A stretch of 64,000 nucleotides of DNA. It comes from Chloroflexota bacterium. GTDB lineage: Bacteria; Chloroflexota; Anaerolineae; Anaerolineales; Villigracilaceae. The stretch lies in the NCBI GenBank assembly GCA_021414245.1, contig JAIOOU010000016.1:1-64000 (forward strand), read 5' to 3'. Position numbers and translations under genes: made by a program. The notes under the pieces are model-generated. The model was not told where the DNA came from and searched no databases. It was given only the letters and a program-made list of their open reading frames with translations. Below, piece after piece: positions 25,916 to 34,895 of this stretch (its first letter is position 1; every line of letters begins with the position of its first letter).

Positions 25916-27067
25916 ATGAAAAAGAATTATTTATTCAAAGTAATGGGGTTGCTTGCGGCCGCAAGCATTGTGCTGTCCGCCTGCGGTGGCGGCGCAAAGG
26001 CCACTGAAACGGCAGCCGGCGGTGACAAGGTTACCTCTACCGGCTATGTTTGTCCGCCGGCGGAATTCCCGTCCGAGGTCACATCCACAGAACTCAACAT
26101 CTTTGTCTGGACCGAATATATCCCCCCCGAGATGATGGAATGTTTCGAACTCGTCTACGGGATCAAGGTGAACCGTGATGAATATTCCAGCAATGAGGAA
26201 ATGTACGCCAAGGTCTCGGCGGGCGGTTCGAACTACGATCTTGTCCAGCCGACCGATTACATCATTGCGCTCATGGCCCGCCAAAATCTTTTGCAGGAAC
26301 TCGATCACGCCAAACTGCCTGTGCTGAAGAATTTTGATCCGAACTATCTTGATTTCGAATTTGATCCCGGGAACAAGTATTCCATTCCGTACCAGGCAGG
26401 CACGGATGCGATCGTGGTGAACACCGATGCGGTAACAGATGTTCCGGCGTCGTTCAGCGATCTTTGGAAGCCGGAGTATGCGGGCAAAATGGTGTTCCTC
26501 GATGATTCACGGGCCACGATTGGCATGACCTTGTTGACCCTCGGTTACGATGTCAACACCACCGACCCCGCGCAACTTGAAGAGGCCAAGAACAAGCTCA
26601 AGGAACTTATTCCGAACGTCAAGTTGTTTGACAGTGACAGCCCCAAGACCGCCCTGATTGCGGGCGATGTGGATCTCGGTATGACGTGGACCGGTGAAGC
26701 CCTCCTTGCTCAGAGGGAGAATCCGGCCATTCAATACATATATCCGTCGGAGGGCGCGATTCTCTGGCAGGACAACTGGGCCATGCTCAAGGACGCTCCC
26801 CACGCGGATGCAGCCTACGCCTGGTTGAACTACACCATGCAGGGTGATATATTCTGGATGATGTTACGCGATTTCCCGTTCACAAATCCGAATCAGGCCG
26901 CGCTTGATTTCGCCAAGACGGATCAAACGGAGCTCTACGATGCGTATATGGCGTCTCCCATTACGAATACGCCGGCTGAAGACATCCAAAAAGGTCATCG
27001 CATCGCGGATGTGGGCGAGGCGACACCCTTGTATGATGATATCTGGGTGGAAGTCAAAGGCCAGTAA
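25916..27067 (+). CDS. potD: Polyamine-binding lipoprotein PotD-type
   Basis: A 383-residue solute-binding lipoprotein. The signal peptide ends with lipobox LSAC at about residue 23, and a short linker precedes the two-lobed SBP domain. Key PotD/PotF-like features are NIFVWTEYIPPEM near 62, YDLVQPTDY near 107, YSIPYQAGTDAIVVN near 156, and MTWTGEALLAQ near 263. The last two hold the acidic and aromatic residues that usually grip the amine chain. It delivers ligand to PotBC at the outer face. GAGGAGAAGAGATG sets the start. A strong terminator follows, ending this transcript. Confidence 0.9.
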   Translation: MKKNYLFKVMGLLAAASIVLSACGGGAKATETAAGGDKVTSTGYVCPPAEFPSEVTSTELNIFVWTEYIPPEMMECFELVYGIKVNRDEYSSNEEMYAKVSAGGSNYDLVQPTDYIIALMARQNLLQELDHAKLPVLKNFDPNYLDFEFDPGNKYSIPYQAGTDAIVVNTDAVTDVPASFSDLWKPEYAGKMVFLDDSRATIGMTLLTLGYDVNTTDPAQLEEAKNKLKELIPNVKLFDSDSPKTALIAGDVDLGMTWTGEALLAQRENPAIQYIYPSEGAILWQDNWAMLKDAPHADAAYAWLNYTMQGDIFWMMLRDFPFTNPNQAALDFAKTDQTELYDAYMASPITNTPAEDIQKGHRIADVGEATPLYDDIWVEVKGQ

Positions 27068-27118
27068 ATTGCCTTCAAACCTTTTATCAAGTCCTGCACT
27101 TGATGGGGAATAAAGTAG

Positions 27119-27162
27119 AATAAATGCCTCGGTGGGCCGTGTTGCCCGCCGGGGCATTTATT
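27119..27162 (+). terminator. Rho-independent terminator after potD
   Basis: A long stem AATAAATGCC...GGCATTTATT with inner GGTGGGC/GCCCGCC and loop CGTGTT. A smaller perfect hairpin ATCAAGT/ACTTGAT (27086-27104) precedes it. Confidence 0.8.
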
Positions 27163-27246
27163 TCTTTCGGTTTTGCGTATAGACGAAAGCCCTATATACT
27201 TAAAGCATAAATATAACAAATTTTATAACTTTAATTCATAAATTAC

Positions 27247-27275
27247 TTGACTTCAATACAAAAAAGGAATAAAAT
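27247..27275 (+). promoter_or_regulatory. Sigma70-type promoter, leaderless layout
   Basis: TTGACT (27247-27252), a 17-base spacer and TAAAAT (27270-27275). The ATG at 27282 is only six bases past the -10, where transcription should start, and no ribosome site is present. The 60 bases upstream are very AT-rich, suiting Lrp-type autoregulation. Confidence 0.72.
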
Positions 27276-27281
27276 ACAAAA

Positions 27282-27749
27282 ATGGAAAGCATAATCGGTA
27301 GTGGGCAGTCCGGTCGACTAGATCAAATTGACCAGCACATTATTGAGGCGATGCGCAAGGATGGCCGGGAGGCTTTTGCGCAGATCGCTGAACAACTTAA
27401 TGTCTCTCCGGGCATGATTCGCCAGCGTTATAACCGTCTTGTTGAACTTGGATATCTTAAAGTGGTGGCGGTGACAAATCCGCTGATGATGGGCATGCGC
27501 ACAATGGCGCTGATCGGCATACGCACGGATGGGCGCAAAATGCTGCAGGTCGCCGAAAATGTCGCCAAGATCCAGGAAGTCGTTTATCTGGTCGTGGTCA
27601 GCGGCAGGTACGACATCATTGCCGAAGTCTTTTGCAAGGACGACGAAGACATGCTTAAATTCCTGACGGAGAAGCTTGCCAAAGTGGACGGCATCCGCGA
27701 GACCGAGTCCTTCATGCATATGAAGATCATGAAGGAAATCTATTTCTAG
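27282..27749 (+). CDS. Lrp/AsnC family transcriptional regulator (second)
   Basis: 155 residues. A winged helix-turn-helix (DQIDQHIIEAMRKDGR, AQIAEQLNVSPGMIRQRY) precedes a RAM ligand domain with VVVSGRYDIIAEVFC near residue 105. It differs from the regulator at 16833 in its DNA-recognition helix, so the two probably read different sites. It sits between the pot genes and the saccharopine dehydrogenase-like gene and may control both sides. Probably translated from a leaderless mRNA. Confidence 0.9.
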   Translation: MESIIGSGQSGRLDQIDQHIIEAMRKDGREAFAQIAEQLNVSPGMIRQRYNRLVELGYLKVVAVTNPLMMGMRTMALIGIRTDGRKMLQVAENVAKIQEVVYLVVVSGRYDIIAEVFCKDDEDMLKFLTEKLAKVDGIRETESFMHMKIMKEIYF

Positions 27750-27910
27750 GATGAAAATCCGCATCCTGTCTGACCTCGGGCCGGGTGCGCCGAAACAGGG
27801 ATTTTTGGTCCATTAGCTTTTTTGTAACCATGCGTTCCGGCGGGCGATGCAAGCCAAAATGTAAATCTAACTCGCTGATGCGGGTTATAAAACTAATGGA
27901 GAATTCGAAC

Positions 27911-29119
27911 ATGAAAGTCTTGCTGGTTGGGGTGGGCGGAGTAGGGGAAGCCATTGCTGCGATTGCGAAACCCCGCATGTGGCTTGAGCAGATGGTCCTT
28001 GCGGATTACAACGTCAAGCGTGCGGAAGAGGTCCAGAAGAAAATGGGGGATCAGAATCGATTCCCGGTTGAATTCATAGATGCCGGGAATCAGGAAATGA
28101 TCGAAGGTCTCGCCCGGAAATATGGCGTTGACCTGATCATGAATTCGGTTGATCCAGTTTTCAACAAGCAGATTTTCGATGCGGCCTATAATGTCGGGGC
28201 GACTTACATGGACATGGCCATGACTTTATCTGAACCCCATCCCATTGATCCGTTCAACAAACCCGGCATTAAACTCGGGGATTATCAATTTGACAAGGCC
28301 CGGGATTGGGAAAAGAAGGGCCTGCTTGCCATGGTGGGTTTTGGTGTGGAGCCTGGCATGGCGGATGTGTTTGCGCGATATGCCGCGGATCATCTCTTCG
28401 ATGAGATCGAGGAGCTTGGCATTCGCGATGGCGCGAACATCGTCATCGAAGGGTACGACTTCGCACCGAATTTCTCGATCTGGACCACGATTGAAGAGTG
28501 TCTAAATCCGCCCGTGATCTGGGAGGAGGGCAAAGGTTGGTTTACCACCGAGCCTTTCTCTGAGCCGGAGGTGTTTGATTTTCCGGAGATCGGTCCTGTG
28601 GAGGTGGTCAATGTGGAACATGAGGAGGTTCTGCTCATGCCGCGCTGGTTGAAGACCAGGCGGGCGACTTTCAAATATGGCTTGGGGGATCAATTTATCG
28701 GTGTGCTGAAGACTCTGCATATGTTGGGATTGGATAACAAGGAAAAAATCACCGTCAAGGGGGTGCAGGTCGCCCCGAGAGATGTGGTGGCCGCGTGTTT
28801 GCCGGATCCGGCCCACCTTGGCGATAAAATGTCCGGTAAAACTTGTGCGGGGACATGGGTAAAAGGGAAAAAAGATGGAAAACCACGTCAGGTTTATCTT
28901 TATCAGGTGGCGGATAACAAAGCTTGCATGGACGCTTGGGGATGTCAGGCAGTGGTGGTGCAGACCGCATTCAGCGCAGTCATTGCAATGGATTTAATTA
29001 AACATGAAGTATGGAAGGGCGTTGGCGTTCTGGGACCGGAGGCCTTCCCGCCCGATCCATTTATGGAGAAAATGGCTGAATATGGTTTTCCTTATGGAAT
29101 AAGGGAAATGGCAGCATAG
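27911..29119 (+). CDS. Saccharopine dehydrogenase family enzyme
   Basis: A 402-residue NAD(P)-dependent enzyme. The Rossmann start KVLLVGVGGVGEAIA has the GxGxxG-type loop; MNSVDPVFN near residue 80 and YMDMAMT near 100 match the NADP domain, and GFGVEPGMADVFARYA near 140 begins the catalytic/C-terminal domain. Relatives include saccharopine dehydrogenase, lysine 6-dehydrogenase and carboxynorspermidine synthase; location beside polyamine uptake genes makes an amine-linked reaction attractive but unproven. ATG 27911 follows TGGAGAATTCGAAC; a longer in-frame start at 27785 is not supported. Confidence 0.8.
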   Translation: MKVLLVGVGGVGEAIAAIAKPRMWLEQMVLADYNVKRAEEVQKKMGDQNRFPVEFIDAGNQEMIEGLARKYGVDLIMNSVDPVFNKQIFDAAYNVGATYMDMAMTLSEPHPIDPFNKPGIKLGDYQFDKARDWEKKGLLAMVGFGVEPGMADVFARYAADHLFDEIEELGIRDGANIVIEGYDFAPNFSIWTTIEECLNPPVIWEEGKGWFTTEPFSEPEVFDFPEIGPVEVVNVEHEEVLLMPRWLKTRRATFKYGLGDQFIGVLKTLHMLGLDNKEKITVKGVQVAPRDVVAACLPDPAHLGDKMSGKTCAGTWVKGKKDGKPRQVYLYQVADNKACMDAWGCQAVVVQTAFSAVIAMDLIKHEVWKGVGVLGPEAFPPDPFMEKMAEYGFPYGIREMAA

Positions 29120-29127
29120 TGAACTTT

Positions 29128-29165
29128 AGCAGGTAAACGGAGTGGCGTTTGCCTGCTGATTTTTT
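29128..29165 (+). terminator. Rho-independent terminator
   Basis: AGCAGGTAAACG (29128-29139) pairs with CGTTTGCCTGCT (29146-29157) with one mismatch, followed by a six-T run. It ends the saccharopine dehydrogenase-like transcript. Confidence 0.85.
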
Positions 29166-29297
29166 ATACTGACCTCGCTTCAGACAGATTCCGTTCATCG
29201 AAACAGCGCCAGCCGTCCGTTAGGGAAGGAAACGCGCCCGCTTTGGAAGAAAAAGACATCACCTGGGTATTTGCATGTTCGTTTCGGAAATTCCCGG

Positions 29298-29327
29298 TTG
29301 TGTTAAGTCGCGGGCGCTTGTTATAAT
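29298..29327 (+). promoter_or_regulatory. Probable promoter of AOR gene
   Basis: A perfect TATAAT lies at 29322-29327 with TTGTGT (29298-29303) 18 bases upstream. The leader before the AOR start is about 100 bases. Confidence 0.55.
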
Positions 29328-29431
29328 TGGCCAATCATTTCGTAACCGCGCCGGTCCGCAGCTGCAAGTTGGGACCGTATTAATGTTTTCCCAGCCGGCC
29401 TCGCGCGCCTAAAACTCTAACGGAGGATGTC

Positions 29432-31339
29432 ATGCCCAACGGTTATAACGGAAAGATCCTGCACGTGGACCTCACAAAAGGCTCCCTTACGGTGGAGGAG
29501 CCCAGGGAGGCCTTCTATCGCAAATATCTTGGCGGCAGCGCCATGGGAATGCATTATATCTTGCGCGACATGCCCAAAGGTGCCGACCCTGTCGGTCCGG
29601 AGAATGTGTTGACGCTTTTCACGGGCGTCACCACGGGTGCAGCCATTTCAGGTCAGAGCCGGTTAAATGCGAATGCCAAATCCCCCATCAGCGGTGGCAT
29701 CGGGGATTCCCAAAGCGGCGGATTTTTCCCGGCCGAGTTGAAGTTTGCCGGTTTCGACGGCATTGTGATCAAGGGAAAATCACCCAAACCCGTTTATCTG
29801 GCGATCATTGATGGAAAATATGAATTGCGCGATGCGGCGCATTTGATGGGCAAGTTGACCGGCGAGGTGGATGACATCATTCACAAGGAAGTTGATCCAA
29901 AGGCGGAAATCCTGCAGCATGGCATTGGCGCCGAAAACGGCGTGCTCTTTTCCTCGCTTTGTTCCATGTCCAACCGCCATAATGGACGCACGGGCATGGG
30001 ACTGGTGATGGCTTCCAAGAATTTGAAGGCGGTGGTGGTGCGCGGCAGGAAGAAGGTGGAAGTTGCCGATTCGAAAGCTCTCACCGCCTTGAATCGGATC
30101 GGCCCCAAGGCCATCCCTGAAAATGGAGATATGGACGGCCTTGCGAAATTTGGAACGGCCGTGGTGGTCCTGTTCAACAATACGATCGGCACACTTCCAA
30201 CGCGCAATTACAACGAAGGTCAGTTTGAAAACTGTGAACCGATCAGCGGCGAGAAAATGGCTGAGACGATCTTGAAGGAACGCGACACCTGTTATGCCTG
30301 TGTGGTCAAGTGCAAACGTGTGGTCGAGATCAAAGAGGGCCCCTATAAGGCCGACCCGCGCTATGGTGGTCCGGAATATGAAACCCTGGGCACATTCGGG
30401 TCCTACTGCGGAATTGATGACCTGGCGGCGATTTCCCTGGCCAATCAAGTCTGCAATGAATACGCAGTCGACTCGATCGCCGCTGGTGCGACCATCGCTT
30501 TTGTAATGGAATGTTATGAGAAAGGCGTCATCACAAAGGAGCAGACAGCCGGACTTGACCTGAAATTCGGTAATACCGATGCGATGATTCAAGCTCTCTA
30601 TATGATGGTTAAAGGGGAAAATGAATTCGGAAAGACCCTGGGACTCGGTTCTGAACGCGCCGCCAAAATTTGGGGCAAAGGTGCGGATGAATTCCTGATC
30701 ACGGTCAAGGGAGCCGAGGCTCCCGCTCACATGCCCCAGGCCAAGCGCTCCCTCGGGCTGATCTACGCCGTCAATCCCTTCGGCGCGGATCACCAATCCA
30801 GTGAACATGATCCATACTATGAAGAGGGGGTGGGTGATTTCAACCTCGACCGTCTTAAGCAGATCGGCCTGGGATCTCCGCAGCCCGCCTACAGTCTGAC
30901 TCCGGAAAAGGTCCGTTTTGCGTATGAAACTGAAGTGTTCTATTCCATGCTTGATTCTGCCGAATTGTGCCAGTTTGTTTACGGCCCAACCTGGACTCTG
31001 TACGATGGCAAGGATACCGCCGCCATGATCAATTCCGTCACCGGCTGGGACCTTACCGTCGAGGAACTCATGGAAGTCGGACGCCGCCGGCTGGATCTCT
31101 TCCGGGTGTTTAATGCCCGCGAGGGACTCGGCCGCAAAGATGACAGGCTGCCAAAGAAATTCTACAAGCAATTGGCGGGGACTGGTCCCACCGCGGGCTT
31201 CGTTCTCACTCACGAGGAGATTGATACCGCCATCGACGGCTACTACAAGCTGGCAGGCTGGAATGCAGATGGTGCTCCCACCCGTGAGACGTTGAAGAAG
31301 CATGATATTGAATGGGCTGCGGAATATCTGCCCGCATAA
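29432..31339 (+). CDS. aor: Aldehyde:ferredoxin oxidoreductase (tungsten/molybdenum pterin enzyme)
   Basis: A full-length 635-residue AOR. The N-terminal AOR_N domain (about 1-210) has YLGGSAMGMHY and SQSGGFFPAELKFAGFDGI. The iron-sulfur ligands are DTCYACVVKC near residue 290 (CxxCxxxC) and a distal Cys in SAELCQFVYG near 515. It oxidises aldehydes to acids with ferredoxin as acceptor, without CoA, in the cytoplasm of anaerobes. It lies upstream of a GABA aminotransferase gene and downstream of polyamine genes. Aldehydes such as 4-aminobutanal or succinate semialdehyde are plausible substrates, but this is inference. No separate electron-transfer subunit is adjacent. Confidence 0.92.
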   Translation: MPNGYNGKILHVDLTKGSLTVEEPREAFYRKYLGGSAMGMHYILRDMPKGADPVGPENVLTLFTGVTTGAAISGQSRLNANAKSPISGGIGDSQSGGFFPAELKFAGFDGIVIKGKSPKPVYLAIIDGKYELRDAAHLMGKLTGEVDDIIHKEVDPKAEILQHGIGAENGVLFSSLCSMSNRHNGRTGMGLVMASKNLKAVVVRGRKKVEVADSKALTALNRIGPKAIPENGDMDGLAKFGTAVVVLFNNTIGTLPTRNYNEGQFENCEPISGEKMAETILKERDTCYACVVKCKRVVEIKEGPYKADPRYGGPEYETLGTFGSYCGIDDLAAISLANQVCNEYAVDSIAAGATIAFVMECYEKGVITKEQTAGLDLKFGNTDAMIQALYMMVKGENEFGKTLGLGSERAAKIWGKGADEFLITVKGAEAPAHMPQAKRSLGLIYAVNPFGADHQSSEHDPYYEEGVGDFNLDRLKQIGLGSPQPAYSLTPEKVRFAYETEVFYSMLDSAELCQFVYGPTWTLYDGKDTAAMINSVTGWDLTVEELMEVGRRRLDLFRVFNAREGLGRKDDRLPKKFYKQLAGTGPTAGFVLTHEEIDTAIDGYYKLAGWNADGAPTRETLKKHDIEWAAEYLPA

Positions 31340-31371
31340 ATGAAAAATTGAAATTCAAACAATGAATAATG

Positions 31372-31410
31372 GGAGCCGGGTTGTGTTCTTGCAAGGGCAC
31401 TGCCGGCTCC
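31372..31410 (+). promoter_or_regulatory. Perfect hairpin between aor and GABA aminotransferase genes
   Basis: GGAGCCGG (31372-31379) pairs with CCGGCTCC (31403-31410). There is no T-run, so it is more likely an mRNA-processing or stability element than a full terminator. It lies 21 bases before the next start codon. Confidence 0.5.
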
Positions 31411-31431
31411 TGATTTACAAGAAAGAACAAT

Positions 31432-32718
31432 ATGACAACCAATCAACTCTATCAGGAAAATTTCCCTCACATGACTCCCGCCTGGAGCCGCATCTTCAAT
31501 TTTGTTGCGGACCGGGCAGAAGGCTCGTACATCTATACGGAGGATGGCAAAAAGCTGCTGGACTTTACCAGCGGTATTGGTGTAACGAATACCGGGCACT
31601 GCCACCCAAAGGTCGTTGAAGCCATCCGTGAGCAGGCTGGTTTGTTCCTGCACGCGCAGGCAAATATTGTCATACACAAACCGATGCTGCATCTTATCGA
31701 GGAACTTCGAAAAATTGTTCCAGCCGGCATTGACTCTTTTTATTTCGCCAACTCCGGCGCGGAGGCGCTTGAAAATGCGGTAAAGATCGCCAAGGCTGCC
31801 ACCGGCCGGCAAAATGTGATCGTGTTTAACGGGTCTTTTCACGGCCGGACTCACGCCACCATGGCATTGACCACATCCAAGACCAGCTATCGTACCGGTT
31901 TTGGGCCCCTCCCTTCAGGGATATACGTATCCCCCTTCCCCTATGCCTTCAATATGCGTATGACTGAGGAGCAGGCCAGTCAATATGCTCTCGAACAATT
32001 GGAATACCTGCTGGCTTCGCAAACCGCCCCCAGGGATACTGCAGCAATCCTGATCGAATCGGTTTTGGGGGAAGGCGGCTACATTGTGCCGCCGACTTCC
32101 TTTATGAAGGGTCTGCGCGAGATTTGTGATAAGCACGGAATCATGCTTATCTTTGACGAGGTCCAATCGGGTTTTGGCCGCACCGGAAAATGGTTTGCCC
32201 TGGAGCACTTCGGAGTGACCCCGGATATCATAACCGCGGCAAAAGGGATTGCCTCCGGCCTGCCGCTCTCCGGCGTGTTTAGCCGCACTGACATCATGAA
32301 GAAAGTCGATGTGGGCTCGATCGGCGGGACTTACGGCGGCAATGCCATTGCCTGCGCGGCCGGCGTTGCGACCATCAAGGCCATGCGCGACGAGAAAATG
32401 CTGGAGAACGCCGGCGAAAAAGGCATCCAGCTCATGACGGGGCTGCGCAAACTGCAGGAGGAATATCCGCAGATCGGGGATGTGCGCGGCAAGGGACTCA
32501 TGGTTGGCACGGAATTTGTCATCGATGGCAGTCAGGCAAAAGCCAAGCCATTGGTCAAGGAAGTCATTCATTCTGCCGAGGAAAATGGTTTACTCCTGCT
32601 TTCCTGCGGCACTTACGACAATACGCTGCGCTGGATCCCGCCTCTAAATGTGACCTCTGAGCAGATCAATGACGGTCTTAAAGTATTTGAGGATGCATTG
32701 AAGACAGCGGTGAAATAG
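31432..32718 (+). CDS. gabT: 4-aminobutyrate aminotransferase-type class III enzyme
   Basis: A 428-residue PLP enzyme. Blocks typical of GABA/acetylornithine-type transaminases are DFTSGIGVTNTGHCHP near residue 44, NSGAEALENAVKIAK near 106, GSFHGRTHATMALT near 132, LIESVLGEGGYIVPP near 204, the PLP Asp in IFDEVQSGFGRTG near 239 and Schiff-base Lys 271 in TAAKGIASG. It converts 4-aminobutyrate and a keto acid to succinate semialdehyde and an amino acid, the logical step after putrescine deamination and aldehyde oxidation. It follows the AOR gene in the same direction. Confidence 0.87.
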   Translation: MTTNQLYQENFPHMTPAWSRIFNFVADRAEGSYIYTEDGKKLLDFTSGIGVTNTGHCHPKVVEAIREQAGLFLHAQANIVIHKPMLHLIEELRKIVPAGIDSFYFANSGAEALENAVKIAKAATGRQNVIVFNGSFHGRTHATMALTTSKTSYRTGFGPLPSGIYVSPFPYAFNMRMTEEQASQYALEQLEYLLASQTAPRDTAAILIESVLGEGGYIVPPTSFMKGLREICDKHGIMLIFDEVQSGFGRTGKWFALEHFGVTPDIITAAKGIASGLPLSGVFSRTDIMKKVDVGSIGGTYGGNAIACAAGVATIKAMRDEKMLENAGEKGIQLMTGLRKLQEEYPQIGDVRGKGLMVGTEFVIDGSQAKAKPLVKEVIHSAEENGLLLLSCGTYDNTLRWIPPLNVTSEQINDGLKVFEDALKTAVK

Positions 32719-32770
32719 ATATCCAAATACCGGTTACTCTAAATGTAGCCGGCATTTGGAAGGTGAAGCT

Positions 32771-33667
32771 GTGAAAATAAAAGCAGTCTGCTTGTTTCTG
32801 CCTGTCATTTGGCTCATTTCCTGTGTGCCTGTTGCAACATCTGTGCCGCCGACGGGAACTCCGGTGCCGACCGTGACAATGGTTCCCACCGCGACCTTGA
32901 CCCCAACTCCCAGGATTCCACGCGGCTCGAGCAGGACCTCTGATCAGGATGGAATGGTTCAGAGATATGTTCCACCGGGAATATTTCCAATGGGTACAAG
33001 TAACGCTGGGGATTGGGTGGGGGATGATGAGTTCCCCCAGCATATGTTGTATCTGGATGGCTTTTGGATGGATGGCACTGAAGTGACAAACTCCCAATAT
33101 CGGAAATGTGTTCTGGGGGCTGATTGCAGTGAACCCCATTCCGATGCGTCAGAAACCAGAAAGGATTATTTTAACAATCCTGCATTTGATGATTTTCCGG
33201 TCATTCAGGTGGACTGGGAACAGGCTGCCACATATTGCGCCTGGGCTGGGCGCCGCCTGCCGACCGAAGCCGAATGGGAAAAAGCCGCGAGAGGTGAACA
33301 CGAACGGAAATTTCCGTGGGCTGACGACACAGCCTACGGTCCTTTTTATGCGAATTTCGGTGTCGATGACGATTGGCCAAATGCTGATACCACGGCGGTC
33401 GGGAGCATTCCCCCTGGAATTAGTCCGTATCGGATCATGGATATGGCGGGAAATGTCTATGAATGGACGGCTGATTGGTACTCCGCGGATTACTACAGTA
33501 ATACCCCGGCGGAAAACCCACAGGGTCCGGATCAGGGAACGGCACGAGTTATTCGCGGAGGGGGCTGGTCAAGTGATTGGGTTTTTCTGCGGACTGCTTC
33601 GCGCCTGTCCTTTTATCCGGACGGACATAGTAATGATATCGGCTTCCGCTGTGCACAGCCGGAATGA
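32771..33667 (+). CDS. Formylglycine-generating enzyme-like (SUMF1) lipoprotein
   Basis: A 298-residue exported lipoprotein with lipobox LISC near residue 17, a Thr/Pro linker to about 55, then an FGE-sulfatase domain. Family landmarks are PPGIFPMGTS near 70, DGTEVTNSQYRKCV near 99, WEQAATYCAWAGRRLPTEAEWEKAARG near 148, MDMAGNVYEWTADWY near 220, RVIRGGGW near 257 and GFRCAQ at the end. Most bacterial members at the surface are not proven formylglycine makers; many are carbohydrate- or protein-binding. GTG 32771 is chosen because GGAAGG sits 7 bases upstream. Confidence 0.87.
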   Translation: MKIKAVCLFLPVIWLISCVPVATSVPPTGTPVPTVTMVPTATLTPTPRIPRGSSRTSDQDGMVQRYVPPGIFPMGTSNAGDWVGDDEFPQHMLYLDGFWMDGTEVTNSQYRKCVLGADCSEPHSDASETRKDYFNNPAFDDFPVIQVDWEQAATYCAWAGRRLPTEAEWEKAARGEHERKFPWADDTAYGPFYANFGVDDDWPNADTTAVGSIPPGISPYRIMDMAGNVYEWTADWYSADYYSNTPAENPQGPDQGTARVIRGGGWSSDWVFLRTASRLSFYPDGHSNDIGFRCAQPE

Positions 33668-33676
33668 GAGGAAAGT

Positions 33677-34882
33677 GTGAATACTTCTACCCAGAGAATG
33701 CTCGACCGCCGCAGTTTTTTGAAATTATCCGGTTTGTTGGCTGCTTCATTCGGACTCTTGCCCTATTCTGACATTCTGAACTCGCCGCTTGATGAGATGT
33801 TACTGTCAACCGGGAAAATGGATAAGCCGCGCCTCCGCGATCTGGCTGACAAAGTTGGAATTGAAATGGGGATCTCTTTGCGGATCATCGATCGCTGGAA
33901 ACTATATCGTTATCCCGAATACTTGAAGTCCATTATGCAATTTTCAATGATCAAGGATGGGTATACAAGCTGGCCTGACTCATGGATGAATGACCTAGGT
34001 ACGTATGAATATCTTGTTCAAATGGGCAGGTTTGCGAAGAAGAATAAGATGGGATTTTCAGTGGACCAATTTCTGGATGAGGGCTGGTTCGAGCCTCCTG
34101 CGCAGGGGGTGTTGCTGCACAATGCATCAAAGGAACAGTTCGATCTCTTTATGCAGGATATTGTCCGCAAATATTTTGAGGTCCCATATTTCACCGATCT
34201 GACCTTTGCTTCCGAACCGACCGGCGCTTCCAATGTTACTCCGCCATACTGGAAAACCAACAATCCCATGTATCGCATATATGGAAAAGATTGGCCGGAG
34301 GTGACCTACCGCCTCGCATGGGATGAGGCCCTGCGTACCGGACGCTCGGTTGGCAAGGACCTGACCTTTGTATACGCTGCGGCCGGGCAGATCGAAGTTC
34401 CCAAGAGCCCGCATGCTGAACTTGAATTCAAACATCTGTCTGAATTGAAGGCAAAGCTGACAGATTCCCTGGGTATCGAGCGGCCCTTTGCGATTGGCAT
34501 GGAATATCATATCCATGATGGGGCACCTGTGCGCGGTGGCTGCGGCGGGCCTGCGGTCAGCCAGCTGAAAAAGAACGAATTGATTGAGCATTTCCAGCGC
34601 TTCAATGAGATCGGAGATGTCATGATCAATGAGAGCAGCATCAGCGGTCCCGGGGACCCTGAAAAAAAGAAGGAAGCCTTGCACGTCCTGCTGGAGGCGG
34701 CGATCGAATCAAACGTGGTCAAACGAATATTGTTTTGGACCCCTTTTTTTCAGCCCACGGGAAATGCCGAGAATGATGCAGTTGAAAGGTCCTGCGATGC
34801 GCTCGGGATGTTTAAAGAAGACTACACGCCCGATTACATGTTCGATGAGATGTATAAAATATTTGAAACTTATACAAGTTGA
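33677..34882 (+). CDS. Tat-exported GH10/endoxylanase-like protein
   Basis: A 401-residue protein. DRRSFLKLSG near residue 10 is a twin-arginine signal, so it folds before export. The rest resembles a TIM barrel of the GH10-like group: IDRWKLYRYPEYLKS near 73, two candidate catalytic Glu in LTFASEPTG near 178 and VMINESSISG near 319, and VVKRILFWTPFF near 345 as a late barrel strand. It may cleave or bind a polysaccharide outside the cell; xylan itself is a guess. GTG 33677 follows GAGAGGAAA. Nine bases separate it from the preceding SUMF1-like gene and 13 from the next aminotransferase gene. Confidence 0.65.
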   Translation: MNTSTQRMLDRRSFLKLSGLLAASFGLLPYSDILNSPLDEMLLSTGKMDKPRLRDLADKVGIEMGISLRIIDRWKLYRYPEYLKSIMQFSMIKDGYTSWPDSWMNDLGTYEYLVQMGRFAKKNKMGFSVDQFLDEGWFEPPAQGVLLHNASKEQFDLFMQDIVRKYFEVPYFTDLTFASEPTGASNVTPPYWKTNNPMYRIYGKDWPEVTYRLAWDEALRTGRSVGKDLTFVYAAAGQIEVPKSPHAELEFKHLSELKAKLTDSLGIERPFAIGMEYHIHDGAPVRGGCGGPAVSQLKKNELIEHFQRFNEIGDVMINESSISGPGDPEKKKEALHVLLEAAIESNVVKRILFWTPFFQPTGNAENDAVERSCDALGMFKEDYTPDYMFDEMYKIFETYTS

Positions 34883-34895
34883 CAATGAAGGAAAT

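Larger units (their letters stand above)
29120..29431. other. Intergenic region between saccharopine DH-like and AOR genes
   Basis: Contains a terminator (29128-29165), a promoter (29298-29327) and the ribosome site of the AOR gene (GGAGG, 29422-29426). No supported gene is seen in the remaining sequence. Confidence 0.6.

Noticed and set aside
29780..31303. A long minus-strand frame opposite the AOR gene
   Set aside because: It is a shadow of a confidently identified full-length AOR and has no recognisable domain.
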